A stretch of DNA of 38,284 bases from Bacteroidales bacterium (GTDB taxonomy: Bacteria > Bacteroidota > Bacteroidia > Bacteroidales > JAGOPY01), in contig JALNZD010000040.1 in NCBI GenBank assembly GCA_023229505.1, positions 1 to 38,284 on the forward strand, given 5' to 3'. How positions within the stretch are numbered: position 1 is the stretch's first letter; each line of letters begins with the position of its first letter. Made by a program: the position numbers and the translations under genes. Of the stretch, positions 20,425-29,570 are shown piece by piece. The notes under the pieces were generated by a model, which saw only the letters and a list, made by a program, of their open reading frames with translations, was not told the origin of the DNA and ran no database searches.

Positions 20425-21722
20425 ACCAACTCCCCGCTGATCCTCAATAGTTCAATCTCTGCTTTCTTAGCCTGGAACTGGGAAAGCAGAAGCTGGTACT
20501 GTGCATCGATATATTTTTTCTGGGTTTCCCGTAGTTCAATGTCATTGATTGAACCCAGACGGTACTTCTCAAATGCCACCTCGACATTCTCCCGGGCTAC
20601 TTCCTGGTTGAGGAGCTCTATCCCTACAATCCTGAGGTTTGTAGTATAATCGATATAAAGCTTATAAAGTTCGGTATGAATACCCAGGTCGGTGTCCCTT
20701 AGATAAGTTTCCATCGTATTCAGTTCAACTTTCGCGTTTCTGATAGTGCGGTTAACATTAAACCCATCGAAAAGCGGATATGAAAGGGAGAGTCCGAAAG
20801 ATGGCCCCAGGCTACGGTTATATTGAAGGAACCCTGTTTCCGAATTTAGCTGGTTATAGTTATAACCTGCGTTCAGGTTCAGTTTTGGGTACCGCTGCGA
20901 TTGGGCATCTTTAATTGCAAGACTGTTCAGGGTAATATTATTGCGTGCAATGAGCAAATCGCTGTTTTGAGCCTTCGATTTAGTTAAGAGGCTGTCGAAA
21001 GATAAGGCATCACTTAACATAATGCTATCTGCCAGTGCAAACCTGATTTCCGGATTACGGGCAAGCAGCCGGTTAAGATCAGCCATGGTCTGCTTCATGG
21101 ATGCCGTTTCACGGATCAGGTTGATGCTGTCGGCATTCAGGTCAACGGTAGATTGCAGTAGCATAAGTTCTGACCCTGCTCCCAGGCCAATTTTAGCTTC
21201 CATGATCTTTTTGCGTTCCAACGAGAGTGCCGCGGCATCTTCGAGAACCTGGATCAGCTTTTGCTGCTGTATGATACCGTAATAGCTGGTTATGATGGAA
21301 GAAAGGGTATTTTCGATCGCAATGCGTGCCCCGGTTTCTCCCATTTCCTCCAAAATATTCAGCATATTTTTACCAACGAACATGCTGAACCCGTCAAATA
21401 GCGTCCAGCTCAATTGCACACCGGCGTTCACCGACCGGTTCGTTGCGCCCGTAATGTCTTTAACGCTGCCGGCAAATGTTTCCTGATGTGTGGTCGTAAT
21501 AGTATTGTTTTGTGTGGCATTCAGGGTCACGGCAGGAAGAAACCCGGCGTTTCCTAGGGTGTTGTTGTTTGTTGCAATTTGGGCATCATTCTTTTGAATG
21601 ATGATGGAATAGTTGTTTTCCAGGCCGATCCTGACAGCATCAGAAAGGGTGAGAATTTCCTGCCCGGCCAGGTGAAAACCGCTAAAAAGGATCACCAGAA
21701 GAGGAATTAATTTTTTGATCAT
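20403..21722 (-). CDS. TolC-family outer-membrane efflux channel
   Basis: The 439-residue protein begins with a signal peptide (MIKKLIPLLVILFSGFHLAGQ); the start at 21722 is chosen for it, although the frame is open to 21773 inside the pump gene. The mature part shows the two repeated long-helix units of TolC proteins: LSDAVRIGLENNYSI and ANNNTLGN-type first repeat, then KAQNSDLLIARNNI and LGPSFGLSLSYPLFDGF, ending with a coiled region before the stop. It forms the outer-membrane exit of a tripartite pump. It follows the pump gene by 4 bp and is the last gene of the adaptor-pump-channel operon. Confidence 0.9.
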   Translation of the reverse strand: MIKKLIPLLVILFSGFHLAGQEILTLSDAVRIGLENNYSIIIQKNDAQIATNNNTLGNAGFLPAVTLNATQNNTITTTHQETFAGSVKDITGATNRSVNAGVQLSWTLFDGFSMFVGKNMLNILEEMGETGARIAIENTLSSIITSYYGIIQQQKLIQVLEDAAALSLERKKIMEAKIGLGAGSELMLLQSTVDLNADSINLIRETASMKQTMADLNRLLARNPEIRFALADSIMLSDALSFDSLLTKSKAQNSDLLIARNNITLNSLAIKDAQSQRYPKLNLNAGYNYNQLNSETGFLQYNRSLGPSFGLSLSYPLFDGFNVNRTIRNAKVELNTMETYLRDTDLGIHTELYKLYIDYTTNLRIVGIELLNQEVARENVEVAFEKYRLGSINDIELRETQKKYIDAQYQLLLSQFQAKKAEIELLRISGELVQLFFSR

Positions 21723-21726
21723 AGTC

Positions 21727-24700
21727 TTAGCTTTTTTCTGCTGCATCTTCCTGATATTGCGGTTTTTTAACATTTCTCGATAAATAGGTGTACAATGCAG
21801 GAATCACAAATAAGGTCAGTACCAGTGAAAAAATCAACCCGCCTATGATGGTGATCCCCATGGGAATGCGGCTCTGTGAAGAAGCGCCAAGGGCCATAGC
21901 AATGGGAAGGGCGCCGAGGGCCGTGGCAAGGCTCGTCATCAGGATAGGTCGTAAACGGCGCGTTGCCGCGTCGATGACAGCTTCATGCAGGCTTAACCCT
22001 GCAGTTTTCCGTTGATTGGCGAACTCCACGATCAGTATCCCGTTTTTGGTGACAATCCCGATAAGTACGATCACCCCGATCTGGCTGAAAATATTGATAG
22101 TCTGGCCGAAGATCCAGAGCGACAATACCGCGCCGGCCAGCGCTAACGGAACCGTGAACATGATAATGAGCGGATCGATATAACTTTCAAACTGTGCAGC
22201 AAGGATCAGGTAGATCAGCACCAGGGCCAGCAGGAAAGCAAACATCAGGCTGCTGGAACTGTCTTCGTATTCCTTGGATGTACCGGCCAGTGCCGTGGAA
22301 AAGCTTTCATCAAGGGTTTCACCGGCAATCCGGCGCATCTCATCGATGCCCTGGCCAAGGGTTACCCCTTTTGAAGGTTGGGCTGAAACGGTTGCCGACA
22401 CATAGCGGTTATATCGGTATAATTGCGGTGGGTTGCTTCTTTCAGATAGATTCACGAGATTATCAAGCTGGATAAGCTCATTTCTGTTATTCCTGACATA
22501 AACAGAACTTAAGTCAAGCGGTTCGTCCCTGTTTAGGCGGTCGGCCTGCCCTATGACCTGGTACTGCTTGTTGTTCAGGATGAAATAGCCATAACGCTGT
22601 CCGCTGAAGTAAAGCTGCAGGTTTTCCGCCACATCCCTGACATTGACGCCAAGTGCCCGGGCGCGATCGCGGTCAATATCTACAGTAATTTCAGGCTTGT
22701 TAAATTTCAGGTTCAGGTCGATCACCTGAAAACTTGGGCTGGATTGAGCTTTTTCCATGAACAGCGGAATAACCGTTCTCAACTTTTCAAAATTGGGAGC
22801 AAGGATCACAAATTGAACCGGTAGTCCCGCTCCTCTTCCACCACCTATAGTTTGTTCCTGTGTTACAAAACTCCTGGCAAAATTGTATCTGCGAGTGATC
22901 ATACTAAGCTCGTCAGCAATATCCTGCTGGCTTCTTTCTCGTTTGGAAGGATCAGTGAGGACAACCCTGAAAACCCCTGTATTGGTGGAGGCAGATGAAC
23001 CGAAACCAGGGGCTGTGAGGGCCAGGAAATTTAATTTTTCAGGAATCGTATCCACAATGCCGATCAGGTTGAGCATATAGTCATCCATCACTTCGAACGA
23101 GGTCCCTTCCGGAGCGGTACACATAACTGAAAGTCTGCTTTTGTCTTCCATAGGGGCAAGTTCGGAAGGGATTAAAATTCCGATCCCGAGAATAATGCCT
23201 ATGGAGACTATCATAATCAGGACTGCCAACCAGCGTCTTCGCAGAAATACAGTAAGGCTGCTGTTATATTTATTGATCAGGTTGTCGATCCAATGCTCCG
23301 TGCGGTTGAACAACCGCCCATGTGATTGGCTCCTTTTCAATAACCTGGAACTCATCATCGGGGTTAGAGTAAGGGAAACCAGGGCTGAAACCAGGATAGT
23401 CCCCGCCACCACCATTCCAAACTCCCGGAAGAGGCGCCCTGTGAGCCCCTGAAGAAAAATGACCGGCAGGAAAACCGCTGCCAGGGTGATGGTCGTAGAA
23501 ATAATAGCAAAATAGATCTCTTTGGACCCTTTGTGCCCGGCTTCAATAGGGTTCATGCCGCTTTCCACTTTATGGTAGATGTTTTCCAGGACCACAATGG
23601 CGTCATCCACAACCAGGCCTGTTGCCAACACTATCCCCAGAAGGGTCAGGATATTGATGGAGAAGCCTGCGATATACATGATAAAAAAACCGCTGATCAG
23701 GGAGATGGGGATTGCGATGACCGGGATCAGGGTGGTCCGCCAGTTTCTGAGGAAAACAAAGATAACGAGCACCACCAGCCCGAAAGCGATTAATAGCGTA
23801 TCGAACACTTCGGTGATGGCCTTACGGATAGTTGTAGTGGTATCGATGGCCAAACCGAGGGTGATGTCGGATGGCAGGTCAACTTTAATTTGTTCCAGGC
23901 GCTTGTAAAATTCATCGGCAATTGCGATCTGGTTGGCACCGGGTTGAGGCGTAACTGCCACGCCCACAATAGGAAGCCCGCCGTTGCCACGCATGATGGA
24001 CCGCTCATTTTCAGCCACAAGCACAGCCTTACCGACATCTCGGAACCTGACCAGGGTGCCGCTGAATTCACTGATGATCATATCATTGAATTCTTCGGGA
24101 GTGGTAAGCCTTCCCTCGGTGCGGATGACCAATTCGGTGCGGTAACCTTCAATACGTCCGGATGGAAGCTCAACATTCTCGCGGTTCAGGGCATCCCGGA
24201 TATCTACAGGAGTCAACTGATAGCTGGCCAACTTTGCCGGATCTATCATCAATTTGATAGCATATTTCTTTTCACCCCAGATCCTGATTTCGCTGACACC
24301 GGGAATAGTTTGAAGACGTTCCTTAAAGACATTGCTTGCGATATCTGAAAGCTCCATCAGGTTGCGGACATTGCTTTGAAGCATAAGCACGAGAATCGGA
24401 CTGGCATCGGCATCTGATTTGGTGACCACCGGCGGGTCTGTATCAGGAGGAAGATTGCGGATGGCGCGGGATACCCTGTCGCGTACATCATTGGCGGCTG
24501 CTTCCATATCCACGCCCAGTTCAAATTCAACGGTGATATTGCTGCGGCCATCACTGCTGACAGAAGTAAGGGAACGGATACCCGCAATACCGTTGATCGA
24601 TTCTTCCAGCGGTTCGGAAATCTGCGATTCGATGACATCGGAATTGGCTCCGATATAATTTGTCGACACCGTGACAACAGGTGGATCCACGCTTGGAAAT

Positions 24701-24807
24701 TCCCGGACGCCTAAAAAAGTATAGCCAATACCGCCGAACAGGACCAGAAGGACAGAGATAACAGTGGCCAGGACGGGCCGGTTGATGCTTACTGATGAAA
24801 TGTTCAT
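21727..24807 (-). CDS. RND-family (HAE1/AcrB-like) efflux pump
   Basis: The 1026-residue product is full length for the HAE1 group. It begins with MNISSVSINRPVLATVISVL, membrane helix one, and has the usual two repeats of one helix, a large periplasmic loop and five helices. The proton-relay Asp pair lies in GLVVDDAIVVLENI around residue 405. Periplasmic strands such as PAKLASYQLTPVDIRDALN and GGGRGAGLPVQFVIL match drug-efflux pumps rather than heavy-metal pumps. It exports hydrophobic compounds using the proton gradient; substrates cannot be predicted. It is placed between adaptor (18-bp gap) and channel (4-bp gap) genes. Confidence 0.95.
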   Translation of the reverse strand: MNISSVSINRPVLATVISVLLVLFGGIGYTFLGVREFPSVDPPVVTVSTNYIGANSDVIESQISEPLEESINGIAGIRSLTSVSSDGRSNITVEFELGVDMEAAANDVRDRVSRAIRNLPPDTDPPVVTKSDADASPILVLMLQSNVRNLMELSDIASNVFKERLQTIPGVSEIRIWGEKKYAIKLMIDPAKLASYQLTPVDIRDALNRENVELPSGRIEGYRTELVIRTEGRLTTPEEFNDMIISEFSGTLVRFRDVGKAVLVAENERSIMRGNGGLPIVGVAVTPQPGANQIAIADEFYKRLEQIKVDLPSDITLGLAIDTTTTIRKAITEVFDTLLIAFGLVVLVIFVFLRNWRTTLIPVIAIPISLISGFFIMYIAGFSINILTLLGIVLATGLVVDDAIVVLENIYHKVESGMNPIEAGHKGSKEIYFAIISTTITLAAVFLPVIFLQGLTGRLFREFGMVVAGTILVSALVSLTLTPMMSSRLLKRSQSHGRLFNRTEHWIDNLINKYNSSLTVFLRRRWLAVLIMIVSIGIILGIGILIPSELAPMEDKSRLSVMCTAPEGTSFEVMDDYMLNLIGIVDTIPEKLNFLALTAPGFGSSASTNTGVFRVVLTDPSKRERSQQDIADELSMITRRYNFARSFVTQEQTIGGGRGAGLPVQFVILAPNFEKLRTVIPLFMEKAQSSPSFQVIDLNLKFNKPEITVDIDRDRARALGVNVRDVAENLQLYFSGQRYGYFILNNKQYQVIGQADRLNRDEPLDLSSVYVRNNRNELIQLDNLVNLSERSNPPQLYRYNRYVSATVSAQPSKGVTLGQGIDEMRRIAGETLDESFSTALAGTSKEYEDSSSSLMFAFLLALVLIYLILAAQFESYIDPLIIMFTVPLALAGAVLSLWIFGQTINIFSQIGVIVLIGIVTKNGILIVEFANQRKTAGLSLHEAVIDAATRRLRPILMTSLATALGALPIAMALGASSQSRIPMGITIIGGLIFSLVLTLFVIPALYTYLSRNVKKPQYQEDAAEKS

Positions 24808-24825
24808 GGTCGCACGTTTTGCAGG

Positions 24826-25884
24826 TTATTTAATTCCCGCAATCCGGGGTTTGACACTCATCTGGTCACGGAGCTGGAGAAGCCCGGAAATAATGACAGT
24901 ATCCATAGGGTTGATACCATCGACAACCTGGACTTCGTTTTCAGTGCGAATGCCTGTCGTGACATAAACCGTTGCTGCTTTTCCATTCCGGCAGACGAAG
25001 ACTTTTTCACCCCTGATATCAGGGATAAAAGCATCGGATGGTAAGACCAAAGCGTCAGGAATTTTTTCCAGGATGATATTTACTTTGGTAAAAGCGCCCG
25101 GTGTAAGGATCCCACCTGGATTCGGACACCGGGCCCTGACGGTAAATGATCTTGTTGAAGGGTCGATCCTTGGTTCAATGGCATAGATCAGCCCTTTGAA
25201 AACACTATCGCTCCCTGCGACGGTGAAGAGGATTTCCATGTTGGCAGTGACCCCGGCGATATATTTCTCCGGTACGCTGAATTCGATTTTTATCGGATCA
25301 GTCTGCTGCATACGGGCGATGAGCATAGACGAAGAGATGTAGCCTCCCGGACTTGCATAGCGAAGGCCAATCCTGCCGCTGAAAGGTGCGTAGATCCCTG
25401 TTTTTTCCAGTTGCGCCCTGGTCAGTTCAATCTCAGCCTGAATTACGCCGAGTTGACTCCTTGAGATGTCGAGTTCTTCCTGGCTGACGGCCTTCAACTC
25501 CAGTAGTTTTTCCTTTCGATAGACATCGTCCGTGGCGAGCTTTTCATCCAGTTGCAACTTTTTAAGCTGCGCCTGCAATTCATTGTCGTTGATCTTCACG
25601 AGAAGATCTCCTTTCCTGACCAGGGAGCCTTCCTGGAAATTGATCGAAATGATCCGTCCCGGAACTTCTGCCCTGATTTCAACTTCTTCGTTTGCAAGAA
25701 TGTTGCCGGTAGAAAATATCTTGTTTTCCAGCTCGCGTGGTATGGCAACGACGGCATTTACCTCGACGGGCAGCAGTGCAGTATTTGTTAATCCTGCCTG
25801 CGGTTTTTTTTGCTGGCAACTGTTTATGGTGAGAATTAAAGCGGTTAGTAATAGAATGGCAGGTAACCTGAAGACGTTCCTCAT
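24826..25884 (-). CDS. Periplasmic adaptor (membrane fusion protein) of the RND pump
   Basis: The 352-residue protein has a lipoprotein signal with Cys in TINSCQQ, so it is anchored to the inner membrane. It contains the lipoyl-like halves (VEIRAEVPGRIISINFQEGSLVRKGDLLV and GIYAPFSGRIGLRYASPGGYI), a helical hairpin between them (QLDEKLATDDVYRKEKLLE), and the beta-barrel and membrane-proximal domains after residue 200. It links the pump at 21727 to the channel at 20403. It is the first gene of the operon; upstream, TAATTTTA on the minus strand near 25935 is only a partial -7 match. Confidence 0.92.
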   Translation of the reverse strand: MRNVFRLPAILLLTALILTINSCQQKKPQAGLTNTALLPVEVNAVVAIPRELENKIFSTGNILANEEVEIRAEVPGRIISINFQEGSLVRKGDLLVKINDNELQAQLKKLQLDEKLATDDVYRKEKLLELKAVSQEELDISRSQLGVIQAEIELTRAQLEKTGIYAPFSGRIGLRYASPGGYISSSMLIARMQQTDPIKIEFSVPEKYIAGVTANMEILFTVAGSDSVFKGLIYAIEPRIDPSTRSFTVRARCPNPGGILTPGAFTKVNIILEKIPDALVLPSDAFIPDIRGEKVFVCRNGKAATVYVTTGIRTENEVQVVDGINPMDTVIISGLLQLRDQMSVKPRIAGIK

Positions 25885-25994
25885 GTGATGATATTTTTTC
25901 AGTTCTGTAGAATTTCTTTGGAGCCTGTAAAATTAGTCATAAGATGCCTCCGGCATCAGGGGTCATGAAACATAGCTTATTATTAAAAATTGCA

Positions 25995-28085
25995 TTAATT
26001 TTTTATAAACCTTTTGACGACAACCTCTTGATTCGCTTCAAGTTTCAGAAAATATATGCCTTTAGGAAGATAGTCCAGATTCAATGAAATGTTCTCATTT
26101 CCATTAATCATTTTAACCTGATGAATGATCACCCTTCCCAGGGGATCGGCCAGCTCAATATTCATGGAAACGGGTTTTTTAAGCTTTAAGCTGATATTCA
26201 GATAATCCAATGCCGGATTCGGATAAATGACCGGCATATTTTCGAATACTTCTGATTCTGCAATTCCCAGAAAGATGATTTCACTTTCAAGGATCATCAT
26301 ATCAATACTTTCAGCTGACGGATGAACTTCATCCAGAACTATAGGTTGAGGGATGATAGATTTTCCGGGGATTTCAGCAAAGATTTCATAAGTTCCATAA
26401 GCAAGATTAGAAAAAAGAAAGGATCCATCGGTCGACGAATAGGTCATCACTGCTGTGCCCGGTTCAGCTGTCCTCAGGATAATAGGAATGTTGGCAGACT
26501 TTCCGTTGTCAATACTGCCGCTGATGCTGCCAGGCCCTTCCGGAGCATTGGTTACTAACACCAGGTTGATGTGAGCGTCGTCAGTACTTTGGACCAGGTT
26601 GATCACAGTAGCTTCTTCCCAGTGAAGGACATCACCGTAATAAGTTGGCAGATAATCACCGTAATATATTGAATTAGGGCTGGGTTCAGCCTTGACAATA
26701 TAATGAGCGGAAGAAAGGCCGCTGAATTCATACCAGCCCTCCTCGCCTACCATTTCGGCATAGATATCCACTACTGTTCCTTCAAGCATTTTATAACCAT
26801 AAGCGAAGCCGGTTTCTATAGGATTCTCACCGGCATAAACACGCCCGACAAGGTAATAATATCCTTCCAGTTCCACATCCAGGATTGAATAACCCGCAAC
26901 TGCCGTGGTATCTTCAACAATCTTCGTCTGATAATCTTCTCTTATGAAATGGACATTATAACTGCCCTGTTCAAGTGGCAATTCATAATGGCCCTGGTCA
27001 TTTGTATAAACATAGTGTTCTCCAACGATAACCTTGACTTCATTTATCGGCAAACCGGTGGCGGCATTCGTGACATACCCCTTGAATCCGGCCTGATCGG
27101 GATTCGTTACGTGCATCACATTATGGAGTAATATATGCGTGTATTCAGGTAAGTTTGAAACACATTTCAGTTCCTGTTCATAGGATCCATGTTCAAAACC
27201 TACGGAACTGTATGTGATCCAGATGGTTTCCTGTGAATTTGGAGGGAGGTAACCTGATGCCGGGTTTACTGAAACAATAAAATTCCTGTGAAGATCGAAG
27301 CGGACAGCCAGCTCTGAATGAAGGTATTCCTGATTATATAACACCTGTAAGCCCAATTCCGGGTTCCAGGACTGGAGTCCCGCAGTAGCGCTGATTGTTT
27401 CAAAATCTTCACTCATTTGCCTGTACCGGATCAGGATAGTACCATTGACCATCATGACAACCTGTGCTGTAATAAAAGATTCAGTACCCGGATAATGAAC
27501 CATTTTAGTGAATTGAACGATGGTCTTCTCCTCAAAGTTTTTTAAATATACTCTTGTGATTGCCGTATCGATGGTAAGGTCATCCCAGAACCAGGCGATG
27601 AAATCAATATAATTGTTATTGGTCGGAATCGGGCCATTGGCATAGGGTATGATCTGATCATTGAAACTTATACAGCCGTTCGCGCTGATCCAGAAATGGT
27701 TCTTAGACTGTCCATAAAATGGAAATTCAAATGGAAATTCAAAAGGACCAACGACATTATCATCTCCAAGCCCTTCAATAATGTAGCCGGTTTCGGATAT
27801 ATCAGTCCATGCCCAATCAGGACCTCCAGGTTCTTCACTATCTATCCAGGTGTACCCATAATTATCCGGGCCGCCCTGATCCCGGGAAGTATATCCGGGG
27901 AAAGAAAATTCAACTGTATCTTCTGTGGCATTTTTCAGAAGAGTATGAACCTCTGCTGAATCGTTGATATTCAGGGTAGCTTCGCATGCCTGCGGATCAA
28001 AATAAAACGGCGACTGTGCATTGAGGTTAAAGGAAGCGATGATAAGGATAAAGGTGAGACTGAGGTTAAAGTAGAAGATTTTCAT
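25995..28085 (-). CDS. Secreted protein with type IX secretion C-terminal signal
   Basis: The 696-residue protein starts at the Met of MKIFYFNLSLTFILIIASFN, a signal peptide ending in NAQ; the longer frame to 28151 crosses the promoter and is not used. Residues about 25-320 form a beta-rich region with FEFPFYGQSKNHFWISANGC and WFWDDLTID, seen in Bacteroidota surface proteases and adhesins. Residues about 340-420 look like a carboxypeptidase-regulatory beta-sandwich (GYVTNAATGLPINEVKVIV), and another follows near 540-600. The last 75 residues (VIYPNPALDYLNI ... GIYFLKLEANQEVVVKRFIKN in pieces) are a type A Por/T9SS sorting domain. It is exported to the cell surface; no catalytic motif was found, so its role is unknown. 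Confidence 0.85.
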   Translation of the reverse strand: MKIFYFNLSLTFILIIASFNLNAQSPFYFDPQACEATLNINDSAEVHTLLKNATEDTVEFSFPGYTSRDQGGPDNYGYTWIDSEEPGGPDWAWTDISETGYIIEGLGDDNVVGPFEFPFEFPFYGQSKNHFWISANGCISFNDQIIPYANGPIPTNNNYIDFIAWFWDDLTIDTAITRVYLKNFEEKTIVQFTKMVHYPGTESFITAQVVMMVNGTILIRYRQMSEDFETISATAGLQSWNPELGLQVLYNQEYLHSELAVRFDLHRNFIVSVNPASGYLPPNSQETIWITYSSVGFEHGSYEQELKCVSNLPEYTHILLHNVMHVTNPDQAGFKGYVTNAATGLPINEVKVIVGEHYVYTNDQGHYELPLEQGSYNVHFIREDYQTKIVEDTTAVAGYSILDVELEGYYYLVGRVYAGENPIETGFAYGYKMLEGTVVDIYAEMVGEEGWYEFSGLSSAHYIVKAEPSPNSIYYGDYLPTYYGDVLHWEEATVINLVQSTDDAHINLVLVTNAPEGPGSISGSIDNGKSANIPIILRTAEPGTAVMTYSSTDGSFLFSNLAYGTYEIFAEIPGKSIIPQPIVLDEVHPSAESIDMMILESEIIFLGIAESEVFENMPVIYPNPALDYLNISLKLKKPVSMNIELADPLGRVIIHQVKMINGNENISLNLDYLPKGIYFLKLEANQEVVVKRFIKN

Positions 28086-28132
28086 CATTGTCAGGATTAA
28101 AATTTGTTTACTGGAATAATTAATAATATGCA

Positions 28133-28163
28133 CAAATATAATTATTTTCAAAGAGATATCAAG
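28133..28163 (-). promoter_or_regulatory. Promoter of the T9SS cargo gene
   Basis: On the minus strand TATATTTG (28133-28140) is a perfect -7 box and CTTG (28160-28163) lies 19 bp upstream as the -33 box. It would give a leader of about 40 bases to the start at 28085. Confidence 0.6.
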
Positions 28164-28237
28164 GAATACGGGAATCTCCTTCTACAATCCTATATTTGCT
28201 TCCATCAAATCAAATCTTATGATAAGGATGATATGCC

Positions 28238-29551
28238 CTATTTATTCTTTGCCTTTACGATTGTAAGGATAAAGACCAAGCCTATTAAGAAGAAGACCCC
28301 GATGGCCACCACACTATAACGCATACTGCCGGTAATCGCTTCGATCAGACCAAAACTGAACGTGCCGCCGGCAGTGGCAAGTTTTTCCATCACATCGAAA
28401 AAACTGAAAAAAGAGGTGTGATCTGTCGTCTCAGGAAGCATTTTAGAATAGGTGGAACGGGCAAGCGATTGGGTACCTCCCATTACGATGCCTATGAAGA
28501 AAGCGGTGATGACGAAACCGGCCGCATCAGTAATAAAGTAGGCGCCGACACAGATCAGGGTCCAGGCCGCCAGCGAGATCATCAATGCCGGGAGGTTGCC
28601 GATCCTGCCGGATAACCTGGCAAAAGACCATGCCCCGCCAATCCCGACCAATTGGATTAAAAGTACCGTAGGGATGAGGACATTATCATCCAGCCCGATC
28701 TGTTTTTTCCCAAAAGATGCAGCCATGAACATGACCGAAAGCAGCCCCATCATAAAGAAAAAATAACTCACCAGGTAATAGCTGAGGGTGCGTGATTTCC
28801 TGATATAGCGATAAACGGATTGCAGTTCCCTGTAACCATTTGACAAGACGCTTTCGCGGCCCTGTCTTTTCTTGTAAGTATACTTTGGAAGCCGGGTAAA
28901 AGTAATCTGGGAAAAACCAATCCACCAGAGGCTGACGGACAGGAACGAGATACGGGGCGGCAGGCTGGAATCGGCCGGTATGCCGAACCAACCCGGTTTC
29001 ATGATCATCGCCAGGTTGAACAGCAATAAGATGACTCCCCCCAGGTAACCCATGGAATATCCCCGTGCGCTGATCCGGTCATGATCTTCCGGTTTAGCAA
29101 TGACCGGGAGAAAAGAATTATAGAATACGATACTTCCGGCGTATCCGAATGTTCCCAGGCCAAAAGCAATCATACCTAATTCAATGGTATTTTTATCGAA
29201 AAAGAACAGGAGTCCACAGCCTAATGCACCAATCCAGGTGAAAACTTTCATGAATGTCTTCCTGCGTCCTGTATAATCTGCCATTGAAGACATAAGTGGG
29301 GAAAGGATGGCAAGAGGGATATATGCCGAAGCGATAGTCCATGAATATAGTACCGTGTTGATCACTTTCGCACCGAAAAAGGAAACAGTATAATTGTCCC
29401 CTATGTGGGTAACAGCAGCATAATAACTCGGTAAAATAGCGGAGGTGATGGTTAATTGATAGACGGAGTTGGACCAGTCATACATCACCCAGCCATGGAT
29501 GACTCTTTTATCGCCTTGCACGATCGGCCGGATTTCTTTTCGTCGGATCAT
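28238..29551 (-). CDS. UMF1-family MFS transporter
   Basis: The 437-residue membrane protein has about 12 hydrophobic segments. GWVMYDWSNSVYQL at the N-terminus is the signature of the UMF1/Atg22-like branch of the major facilitator superfamily, and MADYTGRRKTFMK is the usual loop 2-3 motif. The upstream frame to 29626 would overlap the kup gene by 56 bp, so the ATG at 29551 (MIRRKEIRP) is chosen, leaving a 19-bp gap. Substrates are unknown; yeast Atg22 exports amino acids from the vacuole. It is probably cotranscribed with kup. Confidence 0.85.
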   Translation of the reverse strand: MIRRKEIRPIVQGDKRVIHGWVMYDWSNSVYQLTITSAILPSYYAAVTHIGDNYTVSFFGAKVINTVLYSWTIASAYIPLAILSPLMSSMADYTGRRKTFMKVFTWIGALGCGLLFFFDKNTIELGMIAFGLGTFGYAGSIVFYNSFLPVIAKPEDHDRISARGYSMGYLGGVILLLFNLAMIMKPGWFGIPADSSLPPRISFLSVSLWWIGFSQITFTRLPKYTYKKRQGRESVLSNGYRELQSVYRYIRKSRTLSYYLVSYFFFMMGLLSVMFMAASFGKKQIGLDDNVLIPTVLLIQLVGIGGAWSFARLSGRIGNLPALMISLAAWTLICVGAYFITDAAGFVITAFFIGIVMGGTQSLARSTYSKMLPETTDHTSFFSFFDVMEKLATAGGTFSFGLIEAITGSMRYSVVAIGVFFLIGLVFILTIVKAKNK

Positions 29552-29570
29552 GGGATGGGGATTTGTGGTG